Source of the DNA: Roseovarius sp. THAF9
Lineage (GTDB): Bacteria > Pseudomonadota > Alphaproteobacteria > Rhodobacterales > Rhodobacteraceae
Assembly: GCF_009363715.1 (NCBI RefSeq)
Contig: NZ_CP045404.1
Span: 3,316,001-3,380,000, forward strand
DNA: 64,000 bases
Reading direction: 5' to 3'
This document shows positions 45,014 to 52,841 of the stretch, in pieces (the first letter of the stretch is position 1; each line of letters starts with the position of its first letter). The notes under the pieces were generated by a model. That model did no database searches. It saw only the letters and a program-made list of their open reading frames with translations, and was not told the origin of the DNA. Made by a program: the position numbers and the translations under genes.

Positions 45014-47461
45014 ATGACAACGCTTCGCCTAGAGATTGACGGCATGTCCTGCGCCGGCTGCGCGGGTCGGGCCGAACGCGCGCTCACGTCCCTTCCGGGC
45101 GTGGACACCGCGACCGTGAACTTCGCCACTCATAGCGCTCAGGTGTCGACCGGCACCGCGTCGCTCGACGCCATCACCGGTGCGCTCTCCTCCGCCGGCT
45201 ACCCTGCCCGCACGGCGCAGACGACCCTGGCGATCGACGGCATGCACTGCGCCTCGTGCACGGGCCGGGTCGAGGACAGCCTGACCGCCATGCCCGGCGT
45301 CCTGACCGCCGCCGTCAACCTTGCCAGCCAGACGGCACAAGTCACCTACCTGGCGGGCACCACCACGCCCGCCGACCTCGCCCGCGTCGTCACGCAGTCC
45401 GGCTACCCGGCCCGCCCGTCCGAGGAAGACACGCCCGATCCCGCCGCCTCCCGCCGCGCCGCAGAGATCACCCATGCCCGCCGCATGACCCTGCTGGCCG
45501 GCGCCCTGACCCTGCCGGTCTTCGTCACCGAAATGGGCGGTCACCTGATCCCGGCCTTCCACCACTGGCTGCACGGCGCGATCGGCCAGACCCCGCTCTG
45601 GACCCTGCAATTCCTGCTCGCCACGCTGGTCCTCGCTTGGCCCGGACGGCAATTCCTGACCTTGGGTATCCCCGCCCTCCTGCGCGGCGCGCCCGACATG
45701 AACAGCCTCGTCGCCTTGGGCACGCTCGCCGCCTGGGGCTACTCCACCCTCGCGCTCTTCGCGCCGACTGTCCTGCCCCCCGGCACCGTCGCCGTCTATT
45801 ACGAGGCCGCCGCGGTCATCGTCACCCTCATCCTTCTGGGCCGCTGGATGGAGGCCCGCGCCCGCGGCCAGACCGGCGCCGCCATCCGCCGCCTGATCGG
45901 CCTGCAACCCGACACCGCCCGCGTGATCCGTAATGGCGAAACCACCGAAATCCCCGTCGCGCAGGTCGGCGTCGGCGACAGGGTCCAACTGCGCCCCGGC
46001 GAGCGCATCCCCGTCGACGGCACCGTCACCGGTGGCACGTCCTACGTCGACGAATCCATGATCTCGGGCGAACCCCTGCCGGTCTCCAAATCCGACGGGC
46101 ACGCCCTCATTGCCGGCACGATCAACGGCGACGGCGCGCTCACCATGACCGCCACCGGCGTCGGTCGCGACACCATGCTCGCCCGCATCGTCGCCATGGT
46201 CCAAGAGGCCCAGGGCGCCAAGCTCCCGATCCAGGCGCTGGCCGACAAGGTCGTACGCATCTTCGTGCCCGTGGTCATCGCCGTCGCACTCCTCACAGTC
46301 CTCGCATGGCTCGCCTTCGGTCCCACTCCCGCCCTCGGCCTTGCCCTGGTCGCCGGTGTTTCCGTCCTCATCATCGCCTGCCCCTGCGCCATGGGCCTCG
46401 CCACGCCCACCTCGATCATGGTCGGCACCGGGCGGGCCGCCGAGCTTGGCGTGCTCTTCCGCAAGGGCGACGCGCTCCAGACGCTGGCCGAGGCCCGCGT
46501 CGTCGCTTTCGACAAGACCGGCACGCTCACGATGGGCCGCCCAACCCTCACCACGCTGCACCTCACGCCCGGCTTCGACCGCGCCGAAACCCTCGCCGCT
46601 ATCGCCGCCGCCGAGGCGCAATCCGAGCACCCCATCGCCCGCGCCATCGAGGCCGCCGCCCACGACGAAGGCCTCAATCTGCCCGCGGTCAAGGCGTTCA
46701 AGGCCATGTCCGGCCACGGCCTCTCCGCGACCGTGGGCCAACACGACATCCTGATCGGCACCGCCCGCCTGATGCAGATGCACGACATCGACACCGCACC
46801 CTTCAAGGCCAAGCTTGATGAGCTTGCCAGCAAAGGCGAGACGCCCGTCTTCGCCGCCATCGACACCCGGCTGGCCGCCTTGCTCGCGATCTCCGATCCC
46901 GTCAAGGACCAAGCAAAAGACGCAGTCCAGGCCCTGCACGACATCGGCCTCGAAACAGCCCTCATCACCGGCGACACATCCGCCACGGCCCACGCCGTCG
47001 CCACGCATCTCGGCATTGACCATGTCGAGGCCGAGGTCCTGCCCGGCGACAAGCGCGACACCATCGCCCGCCTGCAAGAGGCGCATGGCGCAACCGCCTT
47101 CGTCGGCGATGGCATCAATGACGCGCCCGCGCTGGCACAGGCCGATATCGGCATCGCCATGGGCACCGGCACCGACGTCGCCATCGAAAGCGCCGACGTG
47201 GTGCTCGTCTCCGGCAACCCCGCAAACGTGCTGACCGCACTCCATGTCTCGCGCCGCACCCTGCGCAACATCCGCCAGAACCTGTTCTGGGCGTTCGCCT
47301 ACAACGCCGCGCTCATCCCCGTCGCCGCCGGCGCGCTCTACCCGATGACCGGCACGCTCCTGTCGCCCATGCTGGCGGCGGGCGCCATGGCGCTCAGTTC
47401 GGTTTTCGTGCTGACCAACGCCCTGCGCCTGCGCCGCCTGACCCCGGAGACCACGCAATGA
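45014..47461 (+). CDS. copA: Copper-exporting P1B-type ATPase
   Basis: Pumps Cu(I) out of the cytoplasm. It has 815 residues with two N-terminal heavy-metal-binding domains (GMSCAGC with C13/C16 and GMHCASC with C79/C82), eight helices, the metal-translocating CPC near residues 456-458 (IIACPCAMGLATP), the phosphorylation site D500 in DKTGTLT, the SEHP motif near 537-540, and GDGINDAPAL near 697-706. No ribosome site precedes ATG 45014, and the promoter places transcription start at or next to that ATG, suggesting leaderless translation. The stop overlaps the cueR start. Confidence 0.95.
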   Translation: MTTLRLEIDGMSCAGCAGRAERALTSLPGVDTATVNFATHSAQVSTGTASLDAITGALSSAGYPARTAQTTLAIDGMHCASCTGRVEDSLTAMPGVLTAAVNLASQTAQVTYLAGTTTPADLARVVTQSGYPARPSEEDTPDPAASRRAAEITHARRMTLLAGALTLPVFVTEMGGHLIPAFHHWLHGAIGQTPLWTLQFLLATLVLAWPGRQFLTLGIPALLRGAPDMNSLVALGTLAAWGYSTLALFAPTVLPPGTVAVYYEAAAVIVTLILLGRWMEARARGQTGAAIRRLIGLQPDTARVIRNGETTEIPVAQVGVGDRVQLRPGERIPVDGTVTGGTSYVDESMISGEPLPVSKSDGHALIAGTINGDGALTMTATGVGRDTMLARIVAMVQEAQGAKLPIQALADKVVRIFVPVVIAVALLTVLAWLAFGPTPALGLALVAGVSVLIIACPCAMGLATPTSIMVGTGRAAELGVLFRKGDALQTLAEARVVAFDKTGTLTMGRPTLTTLHLTPGFDRAETLAAIAAAEAQSEHPIARAIEAAAHDEGLNLPAVKAFKAMSGHGLSATVGQHDILIGTARLMQMHDIDTAPFKAKLDELASKGETPVFAAIDTRLAALLAISDPVKDQAKDAVQALHDIGLETALITGDTSATAHAVATHLGIDHVEAEVLPGDKRDTIARLQEAHGATAFVGDGINDAPALAQADIGIAMGTGTDVAIESADVVLVSGNPANVLTALHVSRRTLRNIRQNLFWAFAYNAALIPVAAGALYPMTGTLLSPMLAAGAMALSSVFVLTNALRLRRLTPETTQ

Positions 47462-47844
47462 ATATCTCGCAGATCGCAGAGAAAACCGGCCTGCCGCCCA
47501 AGACCATCCGCTATTACGAGGAGATCGGCCTCATCGCGCCCGACCGTGGCGCCAACGGCTACCGCGTCTTCACCGACAGCCACCTGCACAAGCTGGCCTT
47601 CCTGGGCCGCGCCCGCGCCTTGGGCTTCTCCATCGAGGATTGCCGCACGCTGCTAGCCCTTTACGAGGACGACACCCGCGCCAGCGCCGACGTCAAATCC
47701 ATCGCTCGCCAGCACTTGAAACAGATCAATGAGAAAATCTCGCAACTGCAATCCATGGCCGACACGCTCGGCCACCTTGTCGAGTGCTGCGCCGGCGACA
47801 ATCGCCCCGATTGCCCGATCCTGAACGACCTCGCCCGCCACTGA
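47458..47844 (+). CDS. cueR: MerR-family copper regulator CueR
   Basis: A 128-residue metal-sensing activator. The winged helix is at residues 1-68 (MNISQIAEKTGLPPKTIRYYEEIGL), a dimerisation helix follows, and the metal loop reads CCAGDNRPDCPIL with C111 and C119, eight apart as in E. coli CueR (C112/C120). S76 corresponds to the CueR serine at position 77 that marks sensors of monovalent ions. It is cotranscribed with copA (ATGA overlap), so it activates its own operon from the dyad upstream of copA. Confidence 0.93.
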   Translation: MNISQIAEKTGLPPKTIRYYEEIGLIAPDRGANGYRVFTDSHLHKLAFLGRARALGFSIEDCRTLLALYEDDTRASADVKSIARQHLKQINEKISQLQSMADTLGHLVECCAGDNRPDCPILNDLARH

Positions 47845-47849
47845 GCACC

Positions 47850-47897
47850 AGAATTTTCGCACGAAAATTCTCCCCCAATATTATTCCTACGAATAAT
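47850..47897. terminator. Paired AT-rich hairpins between convergent genes
   Basis: Two hairpins lie back to back in the 56-base gap: AGAATTTTCG/CGAAAATTCT (47850-47859 and 47862-47871; practical loop four bases) and ATTATTC/GAATAAT (47880-47886 and 47891-47897). They stand out from the GC-rich surroundings and probably end transcripts from both cueR and the opposite FAD oxidoreductase gene. Confidence 0.65.
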
Positions 47898-47900
47898 CTC

Positions 47901-49229
47901 TCACAGCTCCGCGCCTGCCTTCCATTCCCCCCACTTCATCGTCGCATTCGCCCCGATATAGGTGAACGGCAGCGGCGGCAGGCGTGATGGCTCCCCCTGC
48001 GCCATGACGTGTTCCGCGATTTCCGAGCGGTACCCCGAGGCCAACTCCGCCATCGCCATCCCGTGCAGCGTACCCCGCGCCGTCCCCAGCCCGTTCTGGC
48101 AACAGGCCGAGAACAGCCCTTCTTCCACCTCGCCCAGCGCCGGCGCGCCGTTCCAGCTGAGGCACAGCCGTCCACCCCAGCGATACTCCATCTCGGCACC
48201 CGCAAGCTGCGGAAACCGTGCCGCGAACGCCGTGTCATGCGACCGGCCCATTGCCGCTACTCGCCTTTGGGAAATCTTCAGCGACGGATCATAGGTCACA
48301 CGGTTGCGCATGATGATCCGCGTGCCGCCCGTGCCACTGATCTTGCGCACCGTGCTGCCCATCGGGTCCGCCGGTGTCAGCCCCCAGCGTTCCGCGCCAA
48401 GCCGGGCAGTCTCGCTGTCAGTCAGCGGCCGCGTCATCGAGGCATACAGAAACAGGTGCAACAAGCGTCCCGTGAATTGCCCGAAACTCTCCGCATGACC
48501 ATTCACCGCCAGTATTACCTTCGGCGCCGTCACACGGCCCCTGGGCGTCACCGCAACCCAATCGCCCTCGCGCCGCAGCTCGGTCACAGGCGACTCCTCG
48601 CAGATGCGCACCCGGTTGCTGGCCAAACCCTTTGCCACGCCCCGCACGAACAGCGCCGGCTGGATCATCGCCGTGCCGGGCGTATAAAGCCCGCTACGAT
48701 AATACTCCGATCCGGTCATGTCCCGCATCGCATCGGCATCCAGCAACTCATGCGCCTCGCCCATCGCTTCAAGATGCGCGGCATAATCAAGGTTGTGGCG
48801 ATGCCCTTTCTCGCTCGCCGCCGCGTTGGTCTTGCCCGACCGCGTAAAGGCTTCCGCGCCCAGCCCGAACGCCTCCGCCATCTCTCCGGCAAAACCGATG
48901 GCCGTCCGGTTCATCCGCGTCTGCCTGACGTCCTTCTCCAGCGCCCCGCCGTAATCCTGCGACGACAGGTCATGCGGCAAATCGATCATGAAGCCCGAGT
49001 TGCGGCCCGCCGGCCCTTCCCCGATTCGCTTGGCTTCCAACAGGACGATCCGAGCCTCCGGGTGCAGCTGGCTCAACCGCCGCACGGCCGCCAGCCCGGC
49101 GAACCCGCCGCCGATCACGAGCCAATCCGCCGTCATCGCCGAATCCAGCGGCTTTGCAGGCTCCGCTTCAGGCAGGATCGCGTTCCACCCGGTCACACCC
49201 GGATCACACGGCAACTGGCGCACCTTCAT
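47901..49229 (-). CDS. FAD-dependent oxidoreductase (DAO/PuuB-like)
   Basis: A 442-residue flavoprotein of the D-amino-acid-oxidase superfamily. The dinucleotide fold is DWLVIGGGFAGLAAVRRL (GGGFAG at residues 40-45), with a second FAD motif GPAGRNSGFMIDLPHD and a C-terminal YRWGGRLCLSWNGAPALGEV/FSACCQNGLG segment. Relatives oxidise secondary or glutamylated amines (for example gamma-glutamylputrescine oxidase) and sarcosine-like compounds. It is the last gene of the minus-strand catabolic cluster. Its ATG at 49229 overlaps the stop of a 28-codon open frame that links it to the P450 gene. Confidence 0.87.
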   Translation of the reverse strand: MKVRQLPCDPGVTGWNAILPEAEPAKPLDSAMTADWLVIGGGFAGLAAVRRLSQLHPEARIVLLEAKRIGEGPAGRNSGFMIDLPHDLSSQDYGGALEKDVRQTRMNRTAIGFAGEMAEAFGLGAEAFTRSGKTNAAASEKGHRHNLDYAAHLEAMGEAHELLDADAMRDMTGSEYYRSGLYTPGTAMIQPALFVRGVAKGLASNRVRICEESPVTELRREGDWVAVTPRGRVTAPKVILAVNGHAESFGQFTGRLLHLFLYASMTRPLTDSETARLGAERWGLTPADPMGSTVRKISGTGGTRIIMRNRVTYDPSLKISQRRVAAMGRSHDTAFAARFPQLAGAEMEYRWGGRLCLSWNGAPALGEVEEGLFSACCQNGLGTARGTLHGMAMAELASGYRSEIAEHVMAQGEPSRLPPLPFTYIGANATMKWGEWKAGAEL

Positions 49230-49312
49230 GGCAGATGCAACCTTGCGAACCGGCCCACGCCCCAAGCCCGGACCTCGTCCGCAACCAGCGCACCCGTAAC
49301 CGGACACCGCAT
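49226..49312 (-). CDS. Possible 28-codon coupling ORF between P450 and FAD oxidoreductase genes
   Basis: A short frame beginning MRCPVTGALVADEVRAWG. Its ATG shares a base with the P450 stop (TGATG) and its TGA overlaps the start of the oxidoreductase (ATGA), so ribosomes could pass through all three frames. It has no ribosome site of its own and no recognisable domain. It may serve only to couple translation, may be a real small protein, or may be chance. Confidence 0.35.
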   Translation of the reverse strand: MRCPVTGALVADEVRAWGVGRFARLHLP

Positions 49313-50496
49313 CACGCCACCTCGTAGCGAACGGGCAGGCGCAGCGCGCCCGTGTTGCCGCTGTCCGGCAACCATTCCGGTGTGCCGTCATACGCAACCG
49401 TACGGAATGTCTGACGCAACGCATCCAGCGCACAACCCGTGTCGGTCCGCGCCACGAAATGCCCGATGCAGTGATGCGCCCCGCCGCCGAACCCGAAATG
49501 CCGCTTGCGCTTGACCGTGATGTCAAAGCCCGGGTCCTCGCAAATCTCCGGGTCCCGCGCCGAGGCATGGACCAGCAGATTCAGAACCGTGCCCTTCGGG
49601 ATCACCATCCCGTCCATCTCGACAACCTCCACCGCCTCGCGGGTGGACCACGTCGTGGTGGGCCGCGCGCGAATGAACTCTTCCACCGCGTTCGGGATCA
49701 GGCTCTCATCCTCGCGCAGCATTTGCCACTGCTCGGGGTTCTCGATGAACAGCGACAGGCCAAGCCCCAGCAACGCCCGCGTCGTATCCACGCCCCCGAA
49801 GATCGAAATCACGATGGTGTTCAGCAATTCCTCGTGCGTGCAGTCCCCGTTGCGGTCGAACTCCGCCACCATGCGCGCAACATACGACTGCGTATCCTCG
49901 CCGCGCCGCACCCTGGCCACCAATTGATCGGCCAGCTGGAACAGCGTCTCGCAGGCCGCGTTGAACCGCTCCTGGTATTTCGGCGCCTCGATCCCCATCG
50001 CCAGCCCCAGATCGGCGGCATTGTGCGCCACCAGCGGCCACGCCTCACGCTCCATCCCCAGCAGCGTCGTGATCGCTTGCCCCGCAAAGGGCTCGCAAAA
50101 CGCCGACTGAAACTCGCAGGAAGATTTGCCGCGCAGGTCCGCACAAAGGTCCCGCGCAATCTCATCAAAGGCCGGGACCAGCGACAGCACATACTCCTCG
50201 CTCAACGCCGGCACCGCCAGCGCGCGCAGCTTCTGATGCGCCTCGCCCTCTCGCCCGATCACCGAATCCCGCCAAAAATCCGCGAACCGGCCTTCAATCC
50301 CGACCGTCTCGGGCCAGTTGTGGCTGCCCTGCCGAAACCGCCGGTCGCGCAGGATCTTGCCCACCTGACGGTATCTCAAAACCGCCAAGCCAAAGGGCGT
50401 CTCGGCGCACCAATGGGCCTTGCGCGCCGCGACAACCTCCGCCCCCCGGGTCGAGAACTCCGGGTCTTTGAGGTCCAGATACGGCAGGTTGCCCAT
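49312..50496 (-). CDS. Cytochrome P450
   Basis: A 394-residue soluble bacterial P450. The heme loop is FGFGGGAHHCIG with the axial cysteine near C343, the oxygen-binding I-helix reads IFGGVDTTRA, and the K-helix ExxR is EEFIR. It should hydroxylate or N/O-dealkylate a small substrate. No ferredoxin or ferredoxin reductase gene is next to it, so redox partners must be elsewhere. ATG 50496 (after GGGGAG) is preferred over a GTG three codons upstream. It lies 30 bases after the MttB-family gene; oxidative N-demethylation is a natural guess in that context. Confidence 0.92.
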   Translation of the reverse strand: MGNLPYLDLKDPEFSTRGAEVVAARKAHWCAETPFGLAVLRYRQVGKILRDRRFRQGSHNWPETVGIEGRFADFWRDSVIGREGEAHQKLRALAVPALSEEYVLSLVPAFDEIARDLCADLRGKSSCEFQSAFCEPFAGQAITTLLGMEREAWPLVAHNAADLGLAMGIEAPKYQERFNAACETLFQLADQLVARVRRGEDTQSYVARMVAEFDRNGDCTHEELLNTIVISIFGGVDTTRALLGLGLSLFIENPEQWQMLREDESLIPNAVEEFIRARPTTTWSTREAVEVVEMDGMVIPKGTVLNLLVHASARDPEICEDPGFDITVKRKRHFGFGGGAHHCIGHFVARTDTGCALDALRQTFRTVAYDGTPEWLPDSGNTGALRLPVRYEVA

Positions 50497-50526
50497 TCGC
50501 GTCACTCCCCGCGCCGCGGCGCGTTC

Positions 50527-52080
50527 TCAATACTCCTGGTTCAGCGCATCCGCCGCCGGGATCTCGCTTTCGCGCGTGGCAATATACGCCAGCAGCGCCT
50601 CGTTCACACCTTCGTCCAGCTTCGGTGCCTGATACTCGTTCAGCATCTTGCGCGCATAGGCCTGCGCCCGCGCATTGGCCTCCACAGCGCCCTCGGCCTG
50701 CCACTGCTCGATCGAGTTGTTGTCGAACAGGTCCGGCATAAAGAACGCCCGCTGAAAATTCGCCAGCGTATGGGGATGGCCCAAGTAATGCCCGCCCGGC
50801 CCGATATCGCCCACGGCGGCCACCGCCTCGTCGAAATCGTCCCAGCGGATGCCTTCGGCCATCCGGTAAGCCATCGCGCATTGCTCGGCGTCAATCACGA
50901 ACTTTGCCATCGAGCAATGCATCCCCGCCTCGTTCCAGCCCGCGGCGTGCCACATGTAATTCGTCCCGGCCATCTGCAACGCCATCAGGGTCGTCGCACT
51001 CTCGTACCCCGCCTGCGCGTCCAGCGTCTTGGCCCCGCCAAGGCTGGCAGAGGACCGCCACGGCACGCCATAGAACCGCGCCATCTGCCCGATCATCATG
51101 TTCATCAGGCTGATCTCGGGTGTCCCCGCCATCGGCGCGCCCGACTTCATGCTGACCGTCGACAGGTAGTGCCCATAGATCGCCGGTGCCCCCTTGCGAA
51201 TGACCTGCGTATAGGCCAGCGCGCTCAGCGCCTCGGCATTCAACTGCGCCACCGTCGGCGCGACAGACGCCGGCGTATTGGCCCCGCCCAGCACGAACGG
51301 GCTGCACAGCACCGGCTGGTTGCGGCGGCAGAACGCCCGCATCGCACCCAACATGGTTTCGTCCCAGACCAGCGGGCTGTTGCCGTTGCAGTTCCCCGTC
51401 ACAACCGGGTGCGTCTCCATGAACTCCTCGCCAAAGAGGATCGCGCACATCTCCATCACGTCCTCGGCGTTCTTGGGGCTGGTCGTCATCCCCATGAACG
51501 TCTTGTCCGAGTGCTTCATCGATGAATAGGTGATCCGCAGATGCCGCTGGCTGATCGGGTGGTCATACGGCTCCACGATATGATGCGCGCTGGAATGCAG
51601 CGCAGGCGACATCTGCGCCAGCTTGTGGAAATTCGCCAGATCCTCCAGCGTCGGGTTCCGCCGCACGTCGTCCAGATCGCGCAGGAACGGCGCGCCCGTC
51701 ATCGGCACGAAAATCGCATGCTCCTTGCCGAAGGGCAGGTTATTGGCCGGGTTCCGCGCGTGATAGGTGAACGTCTCGGGGATCGTCCTGATCAACTCCC
51801 GCACCAGCCCCCGGTCCAGATGCACCCGGTCGCCATCGCGCACCTCCGCGCCGACCCGCTTCCAGTCGGCAATCGCGATCTCGTCGCGAAAGATCACGCC
51901 GACGTTTTCGAGGATATCCATACTCGCCGCATCGATTCGCTCGATCTCGCCGGCACTCATCGGCTCGGTCAGCGGCAACCCCCGCTTCAAGCTGGGCAAC
52001 ATGGTCACGTCCCGCACGGCCCGCAACGCGGTCCGCGTGCCGCGCCCTCGACGCGCCGGTTTTTCTGCAATTGCTGTCAC
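50527..52080 (-). CDS. Trimethylamine methyltransferase (MttB) family protein, non-pyrrolysine type
   Basis: A 517-residue MttB-superfamily TIM-barrel protein with family segments such as TGAPFLRDLDDVRRNPTLED, MGMTTSPKNAEDVMEMC, ELNAEAL-type helix and a conserved GGAKTLDAQAGYESA segment. The frame runs through without an internal amber codon, so it is not a pyrrolysine enzyme; such relatives take a methyl group from glycine betaine, proline betaine or carnitine. They normally need a corrinoid protein, which is not encoded nearby. The GTG start overlaps the stop of the ProC-like gene (GTGA). Confidence 0.9.
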   Translation of the reverse strand: MTAIAEKPARRGRGTRTALRAVRDVTMLPSLKRGLPLTEPMSAGEIERIDAASMDILENVGVIFRDEIAIADWKRVGAEVRDGDRVHLDRGLVRELIRTIPETFTYHARNPANNLPFGKEHAIFVPMTGAPFLRDLDDVRRNPTLEDLANFHKLAQMSPALHSSAHHIVEPYDHPISQRHLRITYSSMKHSDKTFMGMTTSPKNAEDVMEMCAILFGEEFMETHPVVTGNCNGNSPLVWDETMLGAMRAFCRRNQPVLCSPFVLGGANTPASVAPTVAQLNAEALSALAYTQVIRKGAPAIYGHYLSTVSMKSGAPMAGTPEISLMNMMIGQMARFYGVPWRSSASLGGAKTLDAQAGYESATTLMALQMAGTNYMWHAAGWNEAGMHCSMAKFVIDAEQCAMAYRMAEGIRWDDFDEAVAAVGDIGPGGHYLGHPHTLANFQRAFFMPDLFDNNSIEQWQAEGAVEANARAQAYARKMLNEYQAPKLDEGVNEALLAYIATRESEIPAADALNQEY

Positions 52081-52841
52081 GCGTCGTCCTCCATGCTGTC
52101 TGAAATTCCGTCCAGTATTCCGGGCAACCCGTCAAAGGCCCTCTGCGCCGCCAGCCCCTCGACCATCTGCAGGTTCAGGGTGTTGGGCGTGGCCAGCGCC
52201 ATCTTCTCGTTGTGCAACTCTCCCGCGTGATCTCGGCCGAGGCCGTTCAGCACGCCTGTCACCAGGTTGCTGACGTAGATTTCCGCCGCCTCGGGCGACC
52301 CGGTCTTCCCCGCCAGCCACCCGGCGCCTTCTTCCAGAAGGCCAAGCGCTGCGGCCACCATCGTCGAGGCCGCGAAATGGTGATTCAGCGCCGCCTCGTC
52401 CGCCTGCGGCAGCACAGGGTTCTCGGCCCCAAAGAGCGCCCGCACGACGCCCGGATCCCCCGCCACTGGCAAGGGGCAGCCGCCGTTCTCGATAAACCCG
52501 TAAGGGATCGTCACCGACACATCGCGAACCGGCGCACAGGCTGCCTCGATCTCGGCCAACGGCACGCCCGCCATGACCGACACGATCTTCTGATCCGCCC
52601 GGAACGGCAGGCCCGCAACGACGTCTTTCCAGACCGCCGGACGCAAGCACAAAAGAACGATCTCACTCCGCTCCACGACCTCGGCATTCTCCGCCACCGC
52701 GATGCCCACACCACTCTCCGCCAGCGCCGCCGACACCGCCTCACTGCGCCGCGACACCGTCACGTCATGCCCGGACCGGGCCAGCGCCCGCGCCATCGGC
52801 GCCGCGATATGTCCGGCTCCTAGGAATCCAACCCGGCTCAT
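52077..52841 (-). CDS. ProC-like NAD(P)-binding oxidoreductase
   Basis: A 254-residue protein of the pyrroline-5-carboxylate reductase family. The N-terminal Rossmann motif is RVGFLGAGHIAAPMARALA, and the C-terminal half is helical with EEGAGWLAGKTGSPEAAEIY. It could reduce a cyclic imine or oxidise a cyclic amine; exact substrate unknown. Both ends overlap neighbours by four bases (MttB-like and aldehyde dehydrogenase), so it is a fixed part of this pathway. A pyrroline-type reductase suggests a ring amine or an imine among the intermediates. Confidence 0.85.
   Translation of the reverse strand: MSRVGFLGAGHIAAPMARALARSGHDVTVSRRSEAVSAALAESGVGIAVAENAEVVERSEIVLLCLRPAVWKDVVAGLPFRADQKIVSVMAGVPLAEIEAACAPVRDVSVTIPYGFIENGGCPLPVAGDPGVVRALFGAENPVLPQADEAALNHHFAASTMVAAALGLLEEGAGWLAGKTGSPEAAEIYVSNLVTGVLNGLGRDHAGELHNEKMALATPNTLNLQMVEGLAAQRAFDGLPGILDGISDSMEDDA

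Noticed and set aside
45029-47458. 809-codon open frame on the minus strand opposite copA
   Set aside because: copA on the plus strand carries every P-type ATPase motif; the opposite frame is Gly/Asp/His-rich without any domain, a common effect of high GC at third positions.
49459-51525. 688-codon plus-strand frame opposite the P450 and MttB genes
   Set aside because: Antisense to two genes with clear family motifs; the product is Arg/His/Pro-rich and has no ribosome site.
50527-52080. Pyrrolysine (amber) codon in the MttB-family gene
   Set aside because: The 517-codon frame has no internal TAG.
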